64,000 nucleotides of DNA from Cronobacter malonaticus LMG 23826 (GTDB lineage Bacteria; Pseudomonadota; Gammaproteobacteria; Enterobacterales; Enterobacteriaceae): assembly GCF_001277215.2 (NCBI RefSeq), contig NZ_CP013940.1, forward strand, positions 3,410,001-3,474,000, in the 5' to 3' direction. The stretch's first letter is position 1. Every line of letters starts with the position of its first letter. The translations under genes and the position numbers were made by a program. Under the pieces are notes generated by a model. It ran no database searches. It was not told the origin of the DNA and saw only the letters and a list, made by a program, of their open reading frames with translations. Below are positions 23,346 to 33,487 of this stretch, in pieces.

Positions 23346-23723
23346 ATGGCTGATTCACCCCGCGTTTGCGTACAGGTACAAAGCGTTTATATCGAAGCCC
23401 AGTCTTCACCGGAGGATGAGCGTTTCGTTTTTGCCTATACCGTCACCGTCCGCAATCTGGGGCGAACGCCTGTTCAGTTGCTGGGCCGCTACTGGCTTAT
23501 CACCAACGGCAACGGTAAAGAGACCGAAGTCCAGGGTGAAGGCGTGGTAGGGGTTCAGCCCCACATCCAGCCCGGCGGCGAATACCAGTACACCAGCGGC
23601 GCGGTCATTGAAACGCCGTTCGGCACGATGCAGGGCCACTATGAGATGGTGGACGATCAGGGCAACGGTTTTCACCTTGATATCCCGGTTTTCCGCCTCG
23701 CCGTTCCCACACTGATCCATTAA
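23346..23723 (+). CDS. apaG: ApaG (DUF525 family)
   Basis: 125-residue beta-sandwich protein of the ApaG/DUF525 family, which is also found fused to F-box proteins in eukaryotes. The biochemical role in bacteria is not settled. The family signature [14 protein letters not shown] and the glycine-rich [18 protein letters not shown] are seen. Between rsmA and apaH with gaps of 2 and 4 bases, in the invariant enterobacterial order. Confidence 0.95.
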   Translation: MADSPRVCVQVQSVYIEAQSSPEDERFVFAYTVTVRNLGRTPVQLLGRYWLITNGNGKETEVQGEGVVGVQPHIQPGGEYQYTSGAVIETPFGTMQGHYEMVDDQGNGFHLDIPVFRLAVPTLIH

Positions 23724-23727
23724 TACC

Positions 23728-24579
23728 ATGTCTACATATCTGATTGGCGACGTTCATGGTTGCTACGATGAACTTGTCGCGCTGTTACAGCAGGTCGAAT
23801 TTACACCAGGCCAGGATACGCTCTGGCTGACCGGCGATCTGGTGGCCCGCGGCCCCGGCTCGCTGGAAGTGCTGCGCTACGTGCGTTCGCTCGGCGATTC
23901 CGTTCGCATGGTGCTGGGCAATCACGATCTGCATCTGCTGGCGGTTTTCGCGGGCATCAGCCGCAATAAACCGAAAGACCGGGTGACGCCGCTGCTCGAA
24001 GCGCCGGACGCCGACGAGCTTATCAACTGGCTGCGCCGCCAGCCGCTGTTGCAGGTGGATGAAGAGAAAAAGCTGGTGATGGCCCACGCGGGTATTACGC
24101 CGCAGTGGGATCTCGCTACCGCTCAGGCGTGCGCGCGCGATGTCGAGGCGGTACTGGCGAGCGACAGCTATCCGCTGTTCCTCGACGCGATGTACGGTGA
24201 TATGCCGAACAACTGGTCGCCGGAGCTAACCGGCCTTGCGCGCCTGCGCTTTATCTCGAACGCTTTTACCCGGATGCGCTATTGCTTCCCGAACGGCCAG
24301 CTCGATATGTATTGCAAAGAAAGCCCGGAAAACGCGCCCGCGCCGCTGAAACCGTGGTTCGCCATTCCGGGGCCGGTGGCGCAGGAGTACGCCATCGTCT
24401 TCGGCCACTGGGCGTCGCTGGAAGGTAAAGGCACGCCGGAGAATATCTACGGCCTGGATACCGGCTGCTGCTGGGGCGGCACGCTGACCTGCCTGCGCTG
24501 GGAAGATAAAGCAGTGTTTACGCAGCACTCTAACCGTCAGACCGACAGCGACGACGACAAAGCCGCGATCGCATCCTGA
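23728..24579 (+). CDS. apaH: Diadenosine tetraphosphatase ApaH
   Basis: Symmetrical Ap4A hydrolase (also removes Np4 caps from RNA), a metal-dependent PPP-family phosphatase. 283 residues. Metal-binding motifs GDVHG (residues 7-11), LTGDLVARG and GNHD, then the downstream [10 protein letters not shown] histidine, are visible. Last gene of the lptD-apaH cluster. The gap after it holds the 82-bp repeats and a terminator shared with folA. Confidence 0.97.
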   Translation: MSTYLIGDVHGCYDELVALLQQVEFTPGQDTLWLTGDLVARGPGSLEVLRYVRSLGDSVRMVLGNHDLHLLAVFAGISRNKPKDRVTPLLEAPDADELINWLRRQPLLQVDEEKKLVMAHAGITPQWDLATAQACARDVEAVLASDSYPLFLDAMYGDMPNNWSPELTGLARLRFISNAFTRMRYCFPNGQLDMYCKESPENAPAPLKPWFAIPGPVAQEYAIVFGHWASLEGKGTPENIYGLDTGCCWGGTLTCLRWEDKAVFTQHSNRQTDSDDDKAAIAS

Positions 24580-24591
24580 TTGTTTTTCTGT

Positions 24592-24759
24592 AAAAGGTGG
24601 ATGCGCTCCGCTTATCCACCCTACCTTTTCTCACCACTATCCCCGTAGGGCGGGTAAGCAGCGCGCACCCGCCATATAAAAGGTGGATGCGCTTCGCTTA
24701 TCCACCCTACCTTTCATCATCACCATCCCCGTAGGGCGGGTAAGCGAAGCGCACCCGCC
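24592..24759. repeat. 82-bp tandem direct repeat, each unit made of two palindromes
   Basis: Copy 1 (24592-24673) and copy 2 (24678-24759) are both 82 bp, separated by ATAT. Each begins AAAAGGTGGATGCGCT, contains a GTGGAT...ATCCAC palindrome, and ends with a second palindrome (GTAGGGCGGGTAAGC...GCACCCGCC). Copies differ at a few positions (for example CTCC/CTTC, and AGCAGCGC/AGCGAAGC). The units resemble intergenic palindromic repeats common in Enterobacter/Klebsiella/Cronobacter genomes. A degraded CGCACCCGCC remnant follows. Confidence 0.88.
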
Positions 24760-24790
24760 GTAAACCGCACCCGCCGTCGCAGCCCCATAA

Positions 24791-24823
24791 AAAAAGCGGA
24801 CGCGCTATGCGCATCCGCTTTTT
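24791..24823. terminator. Bidirectional terminator between apaH and folA
   Basis: AAAAAGCGGA-CGCG and the complementary ATCCGCTTTTT arm flank a short loop. A-rich on one side and T-rich on the other, it can terminate both the apaH cluster and folA. Confidence 0.88.
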
Positions 24824-24850
24824 CAACATCACCGTCAACCCAGACGCGGC

Positions 24851-25330
24851 TTAACGGCGCTCAAGAATCTCGAAACAATAGCTGTGTGAGTTCTTCTCAT
24901 CGGCGTCATGGAATTCGCTGAACACCGACTGCCACTCGTCCGGCTCGTAATCCGGAAAATGGGTGTCGCCTTCCACTTCCGCATCGATATGGGTGAGATA
25001 AAGACGCTGCGCGCGCGGCAGGAACTGCTCGTAAACGCGCCCACCGCCAATCACCATTACCTCTTCGGCATCGCCGCAGGCCTGTAACGCTTCCTCAACA
25101 GAGCGCACCCAGACCACACGGTCATCGTCGCCCGGACGGCTGCTGAGCACGATATTTTTCCGGCCCGGCAGCGGGCGACCGATCGATTCCCAGGTCAGGC
25201 GACCCATGATAACCGGTTTGTTAAGCGTGTTACGTTTAAACCAGGCGAGATCGGCAGGGAGGTCCCACGGCATGGCGTTTTCCATACCAATCACGCGATC
25301 CACCGCTAAAGCCGCAATCAGACTGATCAT
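24851..25330 (-). CDS. folA: Dihydrofolate reductase FolA
   Basis: NADPH-dependent reduction of dihydrofolate, the trimethoprim target. 159 residues, the same as E. coli. The active-site segment is [12 protein letters not shown] with the catalytic Asp27 and the Met20 loop (GMENAMPW). [15 protein letters not shown] and [13 protein letters not shown] form the cofactor site. At the position of E. coli His45 the sequence reads MGRLTWES. No resistance-associated change is obvious to me. Monocistronic, with a TATAGT -10 at 25363-25368 on the minus strand. Confidence 0.98.
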   Translation of the reverse strand: MISLIAALAVDRVIGMENAMPWDLPADLAWFKRNTLNKPVIMGRLTWESIGRPLPGRKNIVLSSRPGDDDRVVWVRSVEEALQACGDAEEVMVIGGGRVYEQFLPRAQRLYLTHIDAEVEGDTHFPDYEPDEWQSVFSEFHDADEKNSHSYCFEILERR

Positions 25331-25595
25331 TGATAATTTCCCAGGTGTAAAAAATTGCCGCCACTATACGGAAAGCGCAATCTTTAGTCGACTGGCGACC
25401 GGAACCAGGCAGAGAATTTTTTTTGTTCTGCTGTGCAGGGCACGATGCAGCGTTTTTCGCCGCGGTGGTATACCTATGAAACTAAAAGCGTTTCGATTTT
25501 ACACCCGCGTAAAGCCGCTGTGTCGCCAGAAGGCGCCAGATGTCAAAATGTACTGAATGCTTTATAGTGCGCGCTTGCTGATGTGAGGATTGACC
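25331..25595. other. folA / LysE-exporter divergent intergenic region
   Basis: 265 bp without a gene. The folA side carries a TATAGT -10 (plus-strand 25363-25368) followed by a run of T on the minus strand, as remembered for the E. coli folA leader. The exporter side contains TTTATAGTGCGCG near 25561 as a possible -10. Several short frames here have no coding character. Confidence 0.6.
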
Positions 25596-26210
25596 ATGCT
25601 GGAAACCACACTTTTTGTTGCCACCATTGCGGCGCTGGGCATGCTGTCGCCGGGCCCCGATTTCTTTCTGGTTATCAAAAACGCCGCGCGCTATCCACGC
25701 AGCGCCGCGATGATGACGGCCGCGGGCGTCATCGCAGGCGTTGTGACGCATATGACCTACTGCGTGGCGGGCATCGCGGTGGTCATCACCACCACGCCCT
25801 GGCTTTTCGGCGCGCTGAAATATGTCGGCGCGGCTTATCTGGTCTGGCTTGGCGTGAATGCGCTGCTGGCGCGCGGCACCACCAGCCTGGCGCTCGATGG
25901 CGTGGCGCAGGAGAGTACTTCGCTGAAAAAAGCGTTTATTCAGGGCTACCTCTGTAACCTGCTAAACCCTAAAGCCACGCTGTTCTTCCTGGCGATGTTC
26001 ACCCAGGTGCTGAATGTAAATTCCGGCCTGATGGAAAAACTCTGGTACGCGGGCATTATCGTCGCGCTGACGCTGGTCTGGTGGCCGCTGCTGGTCTTGT
26101 TGATTCAGAGCCAGCCGGTGCGCCGTGGCCTGACCAAAGCGCAAAAGGTCATCGACAAACTGCTGGGCGGCATGCTGCTGGCGCTCGGCATTAAAGTAGC
26201 GCTGAGCTAA
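25596..26210 (+). CDS. LysE/RhtB-family amino-acid exporter (RhtC-like)
   Basis: 204-residue inner-membrane protein with about six hydrophobic segments. It carries the LysE/RhtB signature near the N-terminus (MLSPGPDFFLVIKNAARYPR) and NLLNPKATLFFLAMF in the middle. These exporters expel threonine, homoserine, lysine or similar amino acids; the substrate here cannot be read from sequence. ATG 25596 is chosen because GAGGA sits seven bases upstream; a TTG two codons earlier is less likely. I do not recall an exporter between folA and kefC in E. coli K-12. Confidence 0.88.
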   Translation: MLETTLFVATIAALGMLSPGPDFFLVIKNAARYPRSAAMMTAAGVIAGVVTHMTYCVAGIAVVITTTPWLFGALKYVGAAYLVWLGVNALLARGTTSLALDGVAQESTSLKKAFIQGYLCNLLNPKATLFFLAMFTQVLNVNSGLMEKLWYAGIIVALTLVWWPLLVLLIQSQPVRRGLTKAQKVIDKLLGGMLLALGIKVALS

Positions 26211-26236
26211 AACCGCGCCCTGCTTTCACGCAAAAG

Positions 26237-26263
26237 AAAACGCCCCGACAGGGGCGTTTTTTT
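26237..26263. terminator. Bidirectional terminator between exporter and kefC
   Basis: AAAACGCCCC-GACA-GGGGCGTTTTTTT. The T run overlaps the kefC stop codon, so the hairpin serves the plus-strand exporter gene and lies immediately beyond kefC on the minus strand. Confidence 0.92.
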
Positions 26264-28124
26264 ATGGCTGCGGTTTCACTTCCGGCTCGTCGGCGTCGTC
26301 GCCGGTGTGTTTGCCTTCCTGTGTCCCCTGCCAGCCGTGGCGCTGAATCAACGACAAGTGCGCGCGGTCTTCGCTGATGATTTCCGTCAGCATTGCGCTG
26401 GTGCGCTTAAAGGTGGCGGCGCGCGCCGACGTGTCGTTATCGCCTTCGGCCATTTCATCCACCATCTGCTGGTTGTAGCAGCGGAACAGATCGGCGCGCT
26501 CGCGCGCTTCGTAACTGCCGATGCCCAGCTCTTCCAGCGCCATGCGCCCTACCCGCAGCGCGCCTTCGAACGTTTCACGCTCCGGCTGCGCGACACCCGC
26601 CTGACGCAGGCGAATATAATGATCGACATCGCGGGCGCGGGCGATAATCCGCACCTGCGGGAAGTGCGTCTGCACCAGCTCCGTCAGTTGCAGATTCGCC
26701 TGCGGATCGTCAATGGCGTTAATCAGCACTTCAGCTTTCGCCACGCCCGCCGATTCCAGCAAGTCGACGCGGGTCGCGTCGCCATAAAACACCTTCATGC
26801 CGAATTTACGCAGCGTCTCAATATGGTCCGGGTCGTGATCGAGAACCACCATCTTCACGCCGCTGGAGAGCAGCAAACGACCGGCTATCTGACCAAATCG
26901 CCCGAAGCCCGCGATGATCACCCGCGGCTGCTCCTCATCAATCTCATCAGCTTCACGCGCCTGCTGCTGGCCCGCTTTCTCAAGCCGGGTTAACAGCACC
27001 AGCAGCAGCGGCGTCGCGGCCATAGAGAGCGCCACCGCGAGCGTCAGCGCCTTCGCCCATTCTGCATCCAGCACCTCTGCGCTGCGCGCCGCGCCGAAAA
27101 TCACGAACGCGAACTCACTTCCCTGCCCTAACAACACCGCAAACCAGCGCCGCTGACGCCCGGGCACCTTCAGCGGTTTCGCGACAAGCCATAGCGTGAC
27201 GGTTTTGATAAGCAGAAAGCCGAACAGGAGCGTAAGCACGCGCAGCGGATGCGCCACCAGCGTGCCGAAATCAATCGACATCCCGACGCCGATAAAAAAT
27301 AACCCCAGCAGCAGCCCTTTGAACGGCTCGATATCGCTCTCCAGCGCATGGCGGTACTCCGAGCTTGCCAGCAAGACGCCCGCGAGAAACGCCCCCATCG
27401 CCATCGACAGCCCGGCCTCTTCCAGCAGCAGCCCGAAGCCGAACACCAGAAACAGCGCCACGGCGCTGAACACCTCGCGAAGCCCGGAGCGCGCCACAAA
27501 GCGCAGCGCCGGTCGCGCGACAAAACGCCCGAGCAGCACCACCAGCGCCAGCGCGCCGACCACTTTCAGCGCCGAGAGGAGAAACGCGCTGGCGGTCGTC
27601 GCCTCGCCGCTCGCGGCCAGCAGTGGGATCATCGCCACCAGCGGGATCGCGGCGATATCCTGGAACAACAACACAGCAAAGGCGCTGCGCCCCATTTGCG
27701 ACGCCGTCAGGTTACGCTCGTTCATCGCCTGCATGGCGATGGCCGTTGAAGAGAGCGCGAGCGTCAGGCCAATCAGCAGCGCCACCTGCCAGCGCAGCCC
27801 GAGCGCCACGCAAAAGCCGCCGAGCAGCAAGCCGCACGCGCCCATCTGCAACGCGCCGCCGCCAAAGACCGAGGCGCGCAGCTTCCACAGGCGCTGCGGA
27901 TCAAGCTCAAGCCCGATGACAAACAGCATCAGCACCACGCCGATTTCCGCGAAATGCAGAATCGCCTGCGCGTCCGTCACCAGCCGCAACCCCCACGGGC
28001 CAATCAGCCCTCCGGCAATCAGATACCCCAGCACCGAGCCAAGTCCGAGGCGCACCGCGACGGGCACAATCAGCGCGGCCGACCCGAGGTAGATCAGCGC
28101 CTGTATCAACGTATGACTATCCAT
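26262..28124 (-). CDS. kefC: Glutathione-gated K+/H+ antiporter KefC
   Basis: Inner-membrane potassium efflux system that acidifies the cytoplasm as protection from electrophiles. 620 residues, as in E. coli. The N-terminal CPA2 antiporter domain has about 12 TM helices (to about residue 380). A Q-linker follows, then an RCK/KTN domain starting at [17 protein letters not shown], with the NAD-like glycine motif, where glutathione and its adducts bind. The C-terminus [11 protein letters not shown] matches E. coli. It overlaps kefF by 8 bp. Confidence 0.97.
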   Translation of the reverse strand: MDSHTLIQALIYLGSAALIVPVAVRLGLGSVLGYLIAGGLIGPWGLRLVTDAQAILHFAEIGVVLMLFVIGLELDPQRLWKLRASVFGGGALQMGACGLLLGGFCVALGLRWQVALLIGLTLALSSTAIAMQAMNERNLTASQMGRSAFAVLLFQDIAAIPLVAMIPLLAASGEATTASAFLLSALKVVGALALVVLLGRFVARPALRFVARSGLREVFSAVALFLVFGFGLLLEEAGLSMAMGAFLAGVLLASSEYRHALESDIEPFKGLLLGLFFIGVGMSIDFGTLVAHPLRVLTLLFGFLLIKTVTLWLVAKPLKVPGRQRRWFAVLLGQGSEFAFVIFGAARSAEVLDAEWAKALTLAVALSMAATPLLLVLLTRLEKAGQQQAREADEIDEEQPRVIIAGFGRFGQIAGRLLLSSGVKMVVLDHDPDHIETLRKFGMKVFYGDATRVDLLESAGVAKAEVLINAIDDPQANLQLTELVQTHFPQVRIIARARDVDHYIRLRQAGVAQPERETFEGALRVGRMALEELGIGSYEARERADLFRCYNQQMVDEMAEGDNDTSARAATFKRTSAMLTEIISEDRAHLSLIQRHGWQGTQEGKHTGDDADEPEVKPQP

Positions 28125-28647
28125 GATGGCGCTCCTGCCAGTCGGTTAAGCGTTTCAGGTATTCCCGCGCTTTGCCTTCGAGCGTTTCGTCGTCGCAGAC
28201 AAAGGTGCGGTGCATCGCATAGGGCGCCAGCCAGTTCAGGCCGCAATAGAGCGCGGTGGCCTGTAACGGCTGCGCGAGCACGTCGAAGCCAGGATGGTCA
28301 CCAAGATCAAAATGGTGTTTATCGCCGCCGGTCGTCACGGCCCACAGCACGCTTTTGCCCCTGAGCGCCGTTCCGCCTTTGCCATAGGCCCAGCCGTGCG
28401 ACAACACTTTGTCTATCCAGAGTTTGAAAAGCGGCGGCACGCTGTACCACTGCATCGGATGCTGCCAGACGATGAGATCGGCGCGCGCCAGCGCCTCCTG
28501 CTCGGCGGGCACGTTGATGTTGAAATCGGGATAGAGCTGATAAAGCGAGCGCACCTCGATATCGTCCAGCCCCTGCACATGCTCCAGCATCCGCCGGTTG
28601 GCATGGGAGTGATGCGGATAGGGGTGCGCATAAATAATTAAAATCAT
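28117..28647 (-). CDS. kefF: KefF, KefC regulatory subunit and NAD(P)H:quinone oxidoreductase
   Basis: Flavodoxin-fold ancillary protein that must bind KefC for full activity and also reduces quinones. 176 residues from ATG 28647 ([21 protein letters not shown]). A longer frame to 28821 adds an unrelated leader and is rejected. The FMN-binding [19 protein letters not shown] and TTGGDKHHF segments are present. It precedes kefC with an 8-bp overlap. Confidence 0.96.
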   Translation of the reverse strand: MILIIYAHPYPHHSHANRRMLEHVQGLDDIEVRSLYQLYPDFNINVPAEQEALARADLIVWQHPMQWYSVPPLFKLWIDKVLSHGWAYGKGGTALRGKSVLWAVTTGGDKHHFDLGDHPGFDVLAQPLQATALYCGLNWLAPYAMHRTFVCDDETLEGKAREYLKRLTDWQERHHG

Positions 28648-28798
28648 AACCTTGCCTGTGTCCTGCCCACCGTGGGAATGCAATGAGTGTAGCCAGTTAA
28701 CGGGCGCGCTTACAGGGACAATCCGCAGGGGTATTGGGCAGGGATGAAACAGAAAGGGTTTGCTGCGGTTTACCGGCGGGCATAAAGCGTTTTGCGGT

Positions 28799-28830
28799 AA
28801 AAAAAACGGATGCATCAGCATCCGTTTTTT
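28799..28830. terminator. Terminator after the small lipoprotein gene
   Basis: AAAAAACGGATGC-ATCA-GCATCCGTTTTTT, a perfect stem with T runs on both strands. It lies just beyond the minus-strand lipoprotein gene at 28857-29090 and upstream of kefF. Confidence 0.92.
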
Positions 28831-28856
28831 CAGGCGTGAGGATAAAAACGCGGTAA

Positions 28857-29090
28857 TTAGTTATCCAGCTCGCTCATGGATTTTACCTGGTCGCGGTTAA
28901 TCTGCTCGGTCTGTCCGGTCTGGGCGTTTTTATAAGAGACCAGCCCGGTATCGCTGTCGACTTCCGGCTTACCGTCGGTGACCACGGTTTTACCATCGGT
29001 CGTCTTAACGGCCTGGTTGGATGAACAGCCCGCCACGGTAAACAGCGTAGCGGCAGCAAAAATGGACGTAATCAGTAGTTTCGATCGCAT
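28857..29090 (-). CDS. Small YgdI/YgdR-type lipoprotein (DUF903)
   Basis: 77 residues. The N-terminal signal ends in a lipobox, FTVAGC with the lipidated Cys at residue 22. The mature part is about 55 residues and contains TTDGKTVVTDGKPEVDSDTGLVSYKN, typical of the YgdI/YgdR (DUF903) SH3-like lipoproteins of enterics, whose function is unknown. Serine residues follow the Cys (CSSN), consistent with outer-membrane sorting. Monocistronic with its own terminator; AT-rich upstream region. Confidence 0.85.
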   Translation of the reverse strand: MRSKLLITSIFAAATLFTVAGCSSNQAVKTTDGKTVVTDGKPEVDSDTGLVSYKNAQTGQTEQINRDQVKSMSELDN

Positions 29091-29184
29091 GGTGTTCTCC
29101 CCTGCTTTCAGTGTGTTTTAATGACTTACTTTATTATTTTAGATTAACTTACTGATAACAGATGGAAATACAGACGGTTCTGAG

Positions 29185-29213
29185 GCCGGGCATCCTGAAT
29201 GCCGATGCCCGGC
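29185..29213. repeat. REP-like hairpin after the large lipoprotein gene
   Basis: GCCGGGCAT and ATGCCCGGC form a perfect 9-bp stem around an 11-base loop, just past the stop of the minus-strand gene at 29223. There is no T run, so it is more likely an mRNA 3' stabiliser or REP remnant than a classic terminator. Confidence 0.6.
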
Positions 29214-29222
29214 GGTCAGAGA

Positions 29223-30086
29223 TTACTGCTTCAGCTCCAGAATGGAGCTCATCATGGTGTGATTAAGGTTGGTCATAATTTCATAATAACGGGTCAACTC
29301 TTCACCGCCCGCTTTAGGGTTACGCCATTTCTCGCGGTTCTGTTTATCGAACGCTTTGAGCAGATCTTTTTGGTCACCTGCCGATTCGGCATGAATAAAG
29401 TCATTATAAATTTTGGTGGCTTCATTCAGGTTTTGCTGGAGTTCAGGCGAAGTAAACTGCGCGGTGATTTCAGGCGGCTGATAACGCGACTCCGTGATAC
29501 GCATGTTTTCAGTGTATTCCACGGAGGGCGAAAACTGATTGTTGTAATAATCCTTAAACTCTTCGAGACGGAAAAGTTTGGTTTTGTAGTTATCCGCAGA
29601 CGTCGATGACATCGACTCCGGGAAAGGCTCTGTCGGGTTCAGCTCCCACTCTTTCGTAAAATTATCGATAAACAGCCCGCTGCCCATATCTTCAAACGGG
29701 CCGGTCACGGTCTGCCCGTCAATGGTCAGAGTGTGAACATCGCCGTTTTCACTGGACGGTGTTACGCCTTCCGCCAGATATTTTTGTATCACGTAGATGT
29801 AACGGGTACGGGTCGGGTTGATAAGACCGCTCACGCCCGAGCGAGGCATCGCGCTAAAGACGCTGAATTTCACCTTGTCGCCATTCTCAAGCGTCAGCGT
29901 ATGCTGGCCCGCGTCCAGTTTAATCGTTTGTGATTTTTCTGCCGGAACGGTGATTTTTTGATCGTCTACCGAAATGGCGAGCGGTTTCCCGGTCGGGTTA
30001 TCAATAAGGAACTCTTTGCTGTCACTACCGCCAAAGCAGGCGGTTAATGCCAGACAGGTACCCAGAAGCAGGACTTTTTTTAACAC
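29223..30086 (-). CDS. Putative lipoprotein of unknown function
   Basis: 287 residues from a GTG at 30086, chosen because AAGGAG lies six bases upstream and the resulting N-terminus (MLKKVLLLGTCLALTAC) is a clean lipoprotein signal with the lipidated Cys at residue 17. The frame extends further upstream to 30122 without support. The mature protein begins with a beta-rich segment (IDNPTGKPLAISVDDQKITV). Its C-terminal half, about residues 190-287, is predicted helical and rich in charged residues (QQNLNEATKIYNDFIHAESA). I do not recognise the family. It stands alone between the small lipoprotein gene and carB. Confidence 0.75.
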   Translation of the reverse strand: MLKKVLLLGTCLALTACFGGSDSKEFLIDNPTGKPLAISVDDQKITVPAEKSQTIKLDAGQHTLTLENGDKVKFSVFSAMPRSGVSGLINPTRTRYIYVIQKYLAEGVTPSSENGDVHTLTIDGQTVTGPFEDMGSGLFIDNFTKEWELNPTEPFPESMSSTSADNYKTKLFRLEEFKDYYNNQFSPSVEYTENMRITESRYQPPEITAQFTSPELQQNLNEATKIYNDFIHAESAGDQKDLLKAFDKQNREKWRNPKAGGEELTRYYEIMTNLNHTMMSSILELKQ

Positions 30087-30201
30087 GTGTTTCTCCTTAA
30101 ACGTGAACCGGGAATTCGGCAAACGAGACAGCCTGAAGGGTAACGGATGGCCGCGCAGGAGTGAAAAACTAATTGGCTATTAAATTTAGGGGGGCGCCAG
30201 T

Positions 30202-30228
30202 AAAAAAAGCCAGCTTACGCTGGCTTTT
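30202..30228. terminator. Terminator after carAB
   Basis: AAAGCCAGC-TTAC-GCTGGCTTTT, preceded by further A residues, gives a U run on the minus-strand transcript. It lies 18 bp past the carB stop. Confidence 0.9.
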
Positions 30229-30245
30229 GTGGGGTTCACGACGTC

Positions 30246-33200
30246 TTACTTCGTGATTTGCGCATGCATCTCCTGAACGGACGTCACTTTTTCGGTGGCG
30301 TCGGCGTTCAGCGCCATCGCGGTGGCGAAGCCGCCGTTCAGCGTGGTGTCGTAATGCACTTTGTATTGCAGCGCGCTGCGGCGAATCAGCTTGGAGTCTT
30401 CAATCGCCTGGCGGCCTGCGGTGGTGTTGATGATGTAGGTGTATTCGCCATTCTTGATGCGATCCTGAATGTGCGGACGACCTTCATGCACCTTGTTCAC
30501 CAGACGCGGGTTGATGCCCGCCTCGCCCAGCACAATCGCGGTGCCGTGGGTGGCATCCAGCTCGAAGCCGAATTTCAGCAGCTTGGCGGCGAGATCCACC
30601 ACGCGCTCTTTATCGCCTTCACGCACCGAGAGCAGCGCGCGGCCCTGTTTCTTCATGGTGGAGTTGCTGCCAAGCTGCGCTTTGGCGAACGCCTCCGCGA
30701 AGGTGCGGCCCACGCCCATCACTTCGCCGGTGGAGCGCATTTCCGGCCCCAGCAGCGGGTCGACGCCTGGGAATTTGTTGAACGGCAGCACCACTTCTTT
30801 CACCGAGTAGTACGGCGGGATGATCTCTTTGGTCACGCCCTGCTCGCTCAGCGTTTTGCCCGCCATGACGCGCGCCGCCACTTTCGCCAGCGGCACGCCG
30901 GTGGCTTTGGAGACGAACGGCACGGTACGCGCGGCGCGCGGGTTCACTTCAATCAGATAGACTTCGTTATCTTTCACGGCGAACTGGACGTTCATCAGGC
31001 CGCGCACCTGGAGTTCAAAGGCCAGTTTTTGCACCTGCTGGCGCATCACGTCCTGAATCTCCTGGCTTAAGGTATACGCCGGCAGAGAGCACGCGGAGTC
31101 GCCGGAGTGTACGCCAGCCTGTTCGATGTGCTCCATGATGCCGCCAATCAGCACCATTTCGCCGTCGCAGATGGCGTCGACATCCACTTCCACCGCGTCA
31201 TCCAGGAAGCGGTCCAGCAGCACCGGCGCGTCGTTGGAAACACTCACCGCCGTCTGGAAGTAACGACGCAGGTCGGCTTCGTCATAGACGATTTCCATCG
31301 CGCGGCCGCCCAGTACGTAAGACGGACGCACCACCAGCGGGTAGCCAATCTCTTTCGCCTTCTCAACAGCCTGTTCGATGGCCGTCACGGTGGCGTTCGC
31401 CGGTTGCTTGAGCTTCAGGCGATCCACCGCCTGCTGGAAGCGCTCACGGTCTTCCGCGCGGTCAATTGCGTCCGGGCTGGTGCCGATAACCGGCACGCCT
31501 GCCGCTTCCAGCGCGCGCGCCAGTTTCAGCGGGGTCTGACCGCCGTACTGCACGATAACGCCTTTCGGTTTTTCGATACGCACGATTTCCAGGACGTCTT
31601 CCAGCGTCACCGGCTCGAAGTAGAGACGGTCGGAGGTGTCGTAGTCGGTGGAGACCGTTTCCGGGTTACAGTTAACCATAATGGTCTCGTAACCGTCTTC
31701 ACGCAGCGCGAGCGCGGCGTGGACGCAGCAGTAGTCAAACTCAATGCCCTGGCCGATACGGTTCGGCCCGCCGCCCAGCACCATGATTTTTTCGCGATCC
31801 TGGTTCGGGTTGGCTTCGCACTCTTCTTCATAGGTGGAGTACATATAGGCGGTATCGGTTGAGAACTCCGCCGCGCAGGTATCCACACGTTTGTAGACCG
31901 GGTGCAGGTTGTACTGCTCGCGAAGCTTACGGATTTCCGATTCGCTGACGCCCGCGAGTTTCGCGAGTCGCGCATCGGCGAAACCTTTACGCTTGAGCAT
32001 ACGCAGGAAATCGGCGCTGAGACCGTTAATGCCCTGCTCGGCCACCTGCTCTTCGAGGCGTACCAGCTCTTCAATCTGCACCAGGAACCAGCGGTCGATA
32101 TTGGTCAGGTTAAACACGCCATCCACCGACAGACCGGCGCGGAAGGCATCGGCGATGTACCAGATACGCTCGGCGCCCGCGTCTTTCAGCTCGCGGCGAA
32201 TTTTCGTCAGCGCTTCCGGATCGTCAAGGCTCACTTTCGGGTCAAAACCGGTCGCGCCCACTTCGAGGCCGCGCAGCGCTTTCTGCATCGACTCCTGCTG
32301 GGTGCGGCCAATCGCCATCACTTCGCCCACCGATTTCATTTGCGTGGTCAGGCGGTCGTTGGCACCAGCGAATTTCTCGAAGTTAAAGCGTGGGATTTTG
32401 GTAACTACATAGTCGATGGACGGCTCGAACGACGCCGGGGTACGGCCGCCGGTGATGTCGTTCATCAGCTCGTCCAGCGTATAGCCCACCGCCAGTTTCG
32501 CCGCCACTTTGGCAATCGGGAAGCCGGTCGCTTTGGAGGCCAGGGCCGAGGAGCGCGACACGCGCGGGTTCATTTCAATCACAATCAGACGGCCGTTTTT
32601 CGGGTTCACCGCAAACTGCACGTTGGAGCCGCCGGTTTCCACGCCGATTTCACGCAGTACCGCCATCGAGGCGTTACGCATGATTTGATACTCTTTATCC
32701 GTCAGCGTCTGGGCTGGCGCCACGGTGATGGAGTCGCCGGTGTGGATACCCATGGCGTCGAAGTTTTCAATCGAGCAGACGATGATGCAGTTGTCGTTTT
32801 TATCACGCACCACCTCCATCTCGTACTCTTTCCAGCCGATCAGCGATTCATCAATCAGCAGCTCTTTGGTCGGCGAGAGATCCAGGCCGCGGGCGCAAAT
32901 CTCTTCGAACTCTTCGCGGTTGTACGCGATGCCGCCGCCGGTGCCGCCCATGGTGAACGACGGGCGAATAATGCACGGATAACCGACATCCGCCGCTACT
33001 GCCAGCGCTTCTTCCATATTGTGCGCGATGCCGGAGCGCGCGGTGTCGAGGCCAATTTTCTTCATCGCGACGTCAAAACGGCGACGGTCTTCGGCTTTAT
33101 CAATCGCATCGGCGGTCGCGCCAATCATGGTCACGCCGAACTCTTCCAGCACGCCCTGACGCTCCAGCTCCAGCGCGCAGTTGAGCGCCGTCTGGCCGCC

Positions 33201-33470
33201 CATGGTCGGCAGTACCGCGTCCGGGCGCTCTTTTTCGATGATTTTACGCACCACTTCCCAGTGGATCGGCTCGATGTAGGTCGCATCGGCCATCTCCGGG
33301 TCGGTCATAATGGTCGCCGGGTTGGAGTTCACCAGAATGACGCGGTAGCCCTCTTCACGCAGCGCTTTACACGCCTGCGCACCGGAGTAGTCGAATTCAC
33401 ACGCCTGGCCGATGACAATCGGGCCCGCGCCAAGAATCAGGATGCTTTTAATATCTGTACGTTTTGGCAT
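30246..33470 (-). CDS. carB: Carbamoyl-phosphate synthase large subunit CarB
   Basis: Makes carbamoyl phosphate from bicarbonate, ammonia and two ATP for the arginine and pyrimidine pathways. 1074 residues. Two homologous ATP-grasp halves are evident ([21 protein letters not shown] near the N-terminus and [19 protein letters not shown] near residue 560). A C-terminal MGS-like allosteric domain follows from about residue 936, binding UMP and ornithine. It lies 17 bp downstream of carA and is followed by a terminator. Confidence 0.98.
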   Translation of the reverse strand: MPKRTDIKSILILGAGPIVIGQACEFDYSGAQACKALREEGYRVILVNSNPATIMTDPEMADATYIEPIHWEVVRKIIEKERPDAVLPTMGGQTALNCALELERQGVLEEFGVTMIGATADAIDKAEDRRRFDVAMKKIGLDTARSGIAHNMEEALAVAADVGYPCIIRPSFTMGGTGGGIAYNREEFEEICARGLDLSPTKELLIDESLIGWKEYEMEVVRDKNDNCIIVCSIENFDAMGIHTGDSITVAPAQTLTDKEYQIMRNASMAVLREIGVETGGSNVQFAVNPKNGRLIVIEMNPRVSRSSALASKATGFPIAKVAAKLAVGYTLDELMNDITGGRTPASFEPSIDYVVTKIPRFNFEKFAGANDRLTTQMKSVGEVMAIGRTQQESMQKALRGLEVGATGFDPKVSLDDPEALTKIRRELKDAGAERIWYIADAFRAGLSVDGVFNLTNIDRWFLVQIEELVRLEEQVAEQGINGLSADFLRMLKRKGFADARLAKLAGVSESEIRKLREQYNLHPVYKRVDTCAAEFSTDTAYMYSTYEEECEANPNQDREKIMVLGGGPNRIGQGIEFDYCCVHAALALREDGYETIMVNCNPETVSTDYDTSDRLYFEPVTLEDVLEIVRIEKPKGVIVQYGGQTPLKLARALEAAGVPVIGTSPDAIDRAEDRERFQQAVDRLKLKQPANATVTAIEQAVEKAKEIGYPLVVRPSYVLGGRAMEIVYDEADLRRYFQTAVSVSNDAPVLLDRFLDDAVEVDVDAICDGEMVLIGGIMEHIEQAGVHSGDSACSLPAYTLSQEIQDVMRQQVQKLAFELQVRGLMNVQFAVKDNEVYLIEVNPRAARTVPFVSKATGVPLAKVAARVMAGKTLSEQGVTKEIIPPYYSVKEVVLPFNKFPGVDPLLGPEMRSTGEVMGVGRTFAEAFAKAQLGSNSTMKKQGRALLSVREGDKERVVDLAAKLLKFGFELDATHGTAIVLGEAGINPRLVNKVHEGRPHIQDRIKNGEYTYIINTTAGRQAIEDSKLIRRSALQYKVHYDTTLNGGFATAMALNADATEKVTSVQEMHAQITK

Positions 33471-33487
33471 TGTTCTCTTTCTCCCGA

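Noticed and set aside
24592..24759. CRISPR array
   Set aside because: Only two units, repeats of 82 bp made of palindromes, a 4-base spacer and no cas genes.
27196..28092. Long plus-strand frame of about 298 codons opposite kefC
   Set aside because: It is antisense to a fully conserved gene and is a high-G+C shadow frame with serine/arginine-rich translation.
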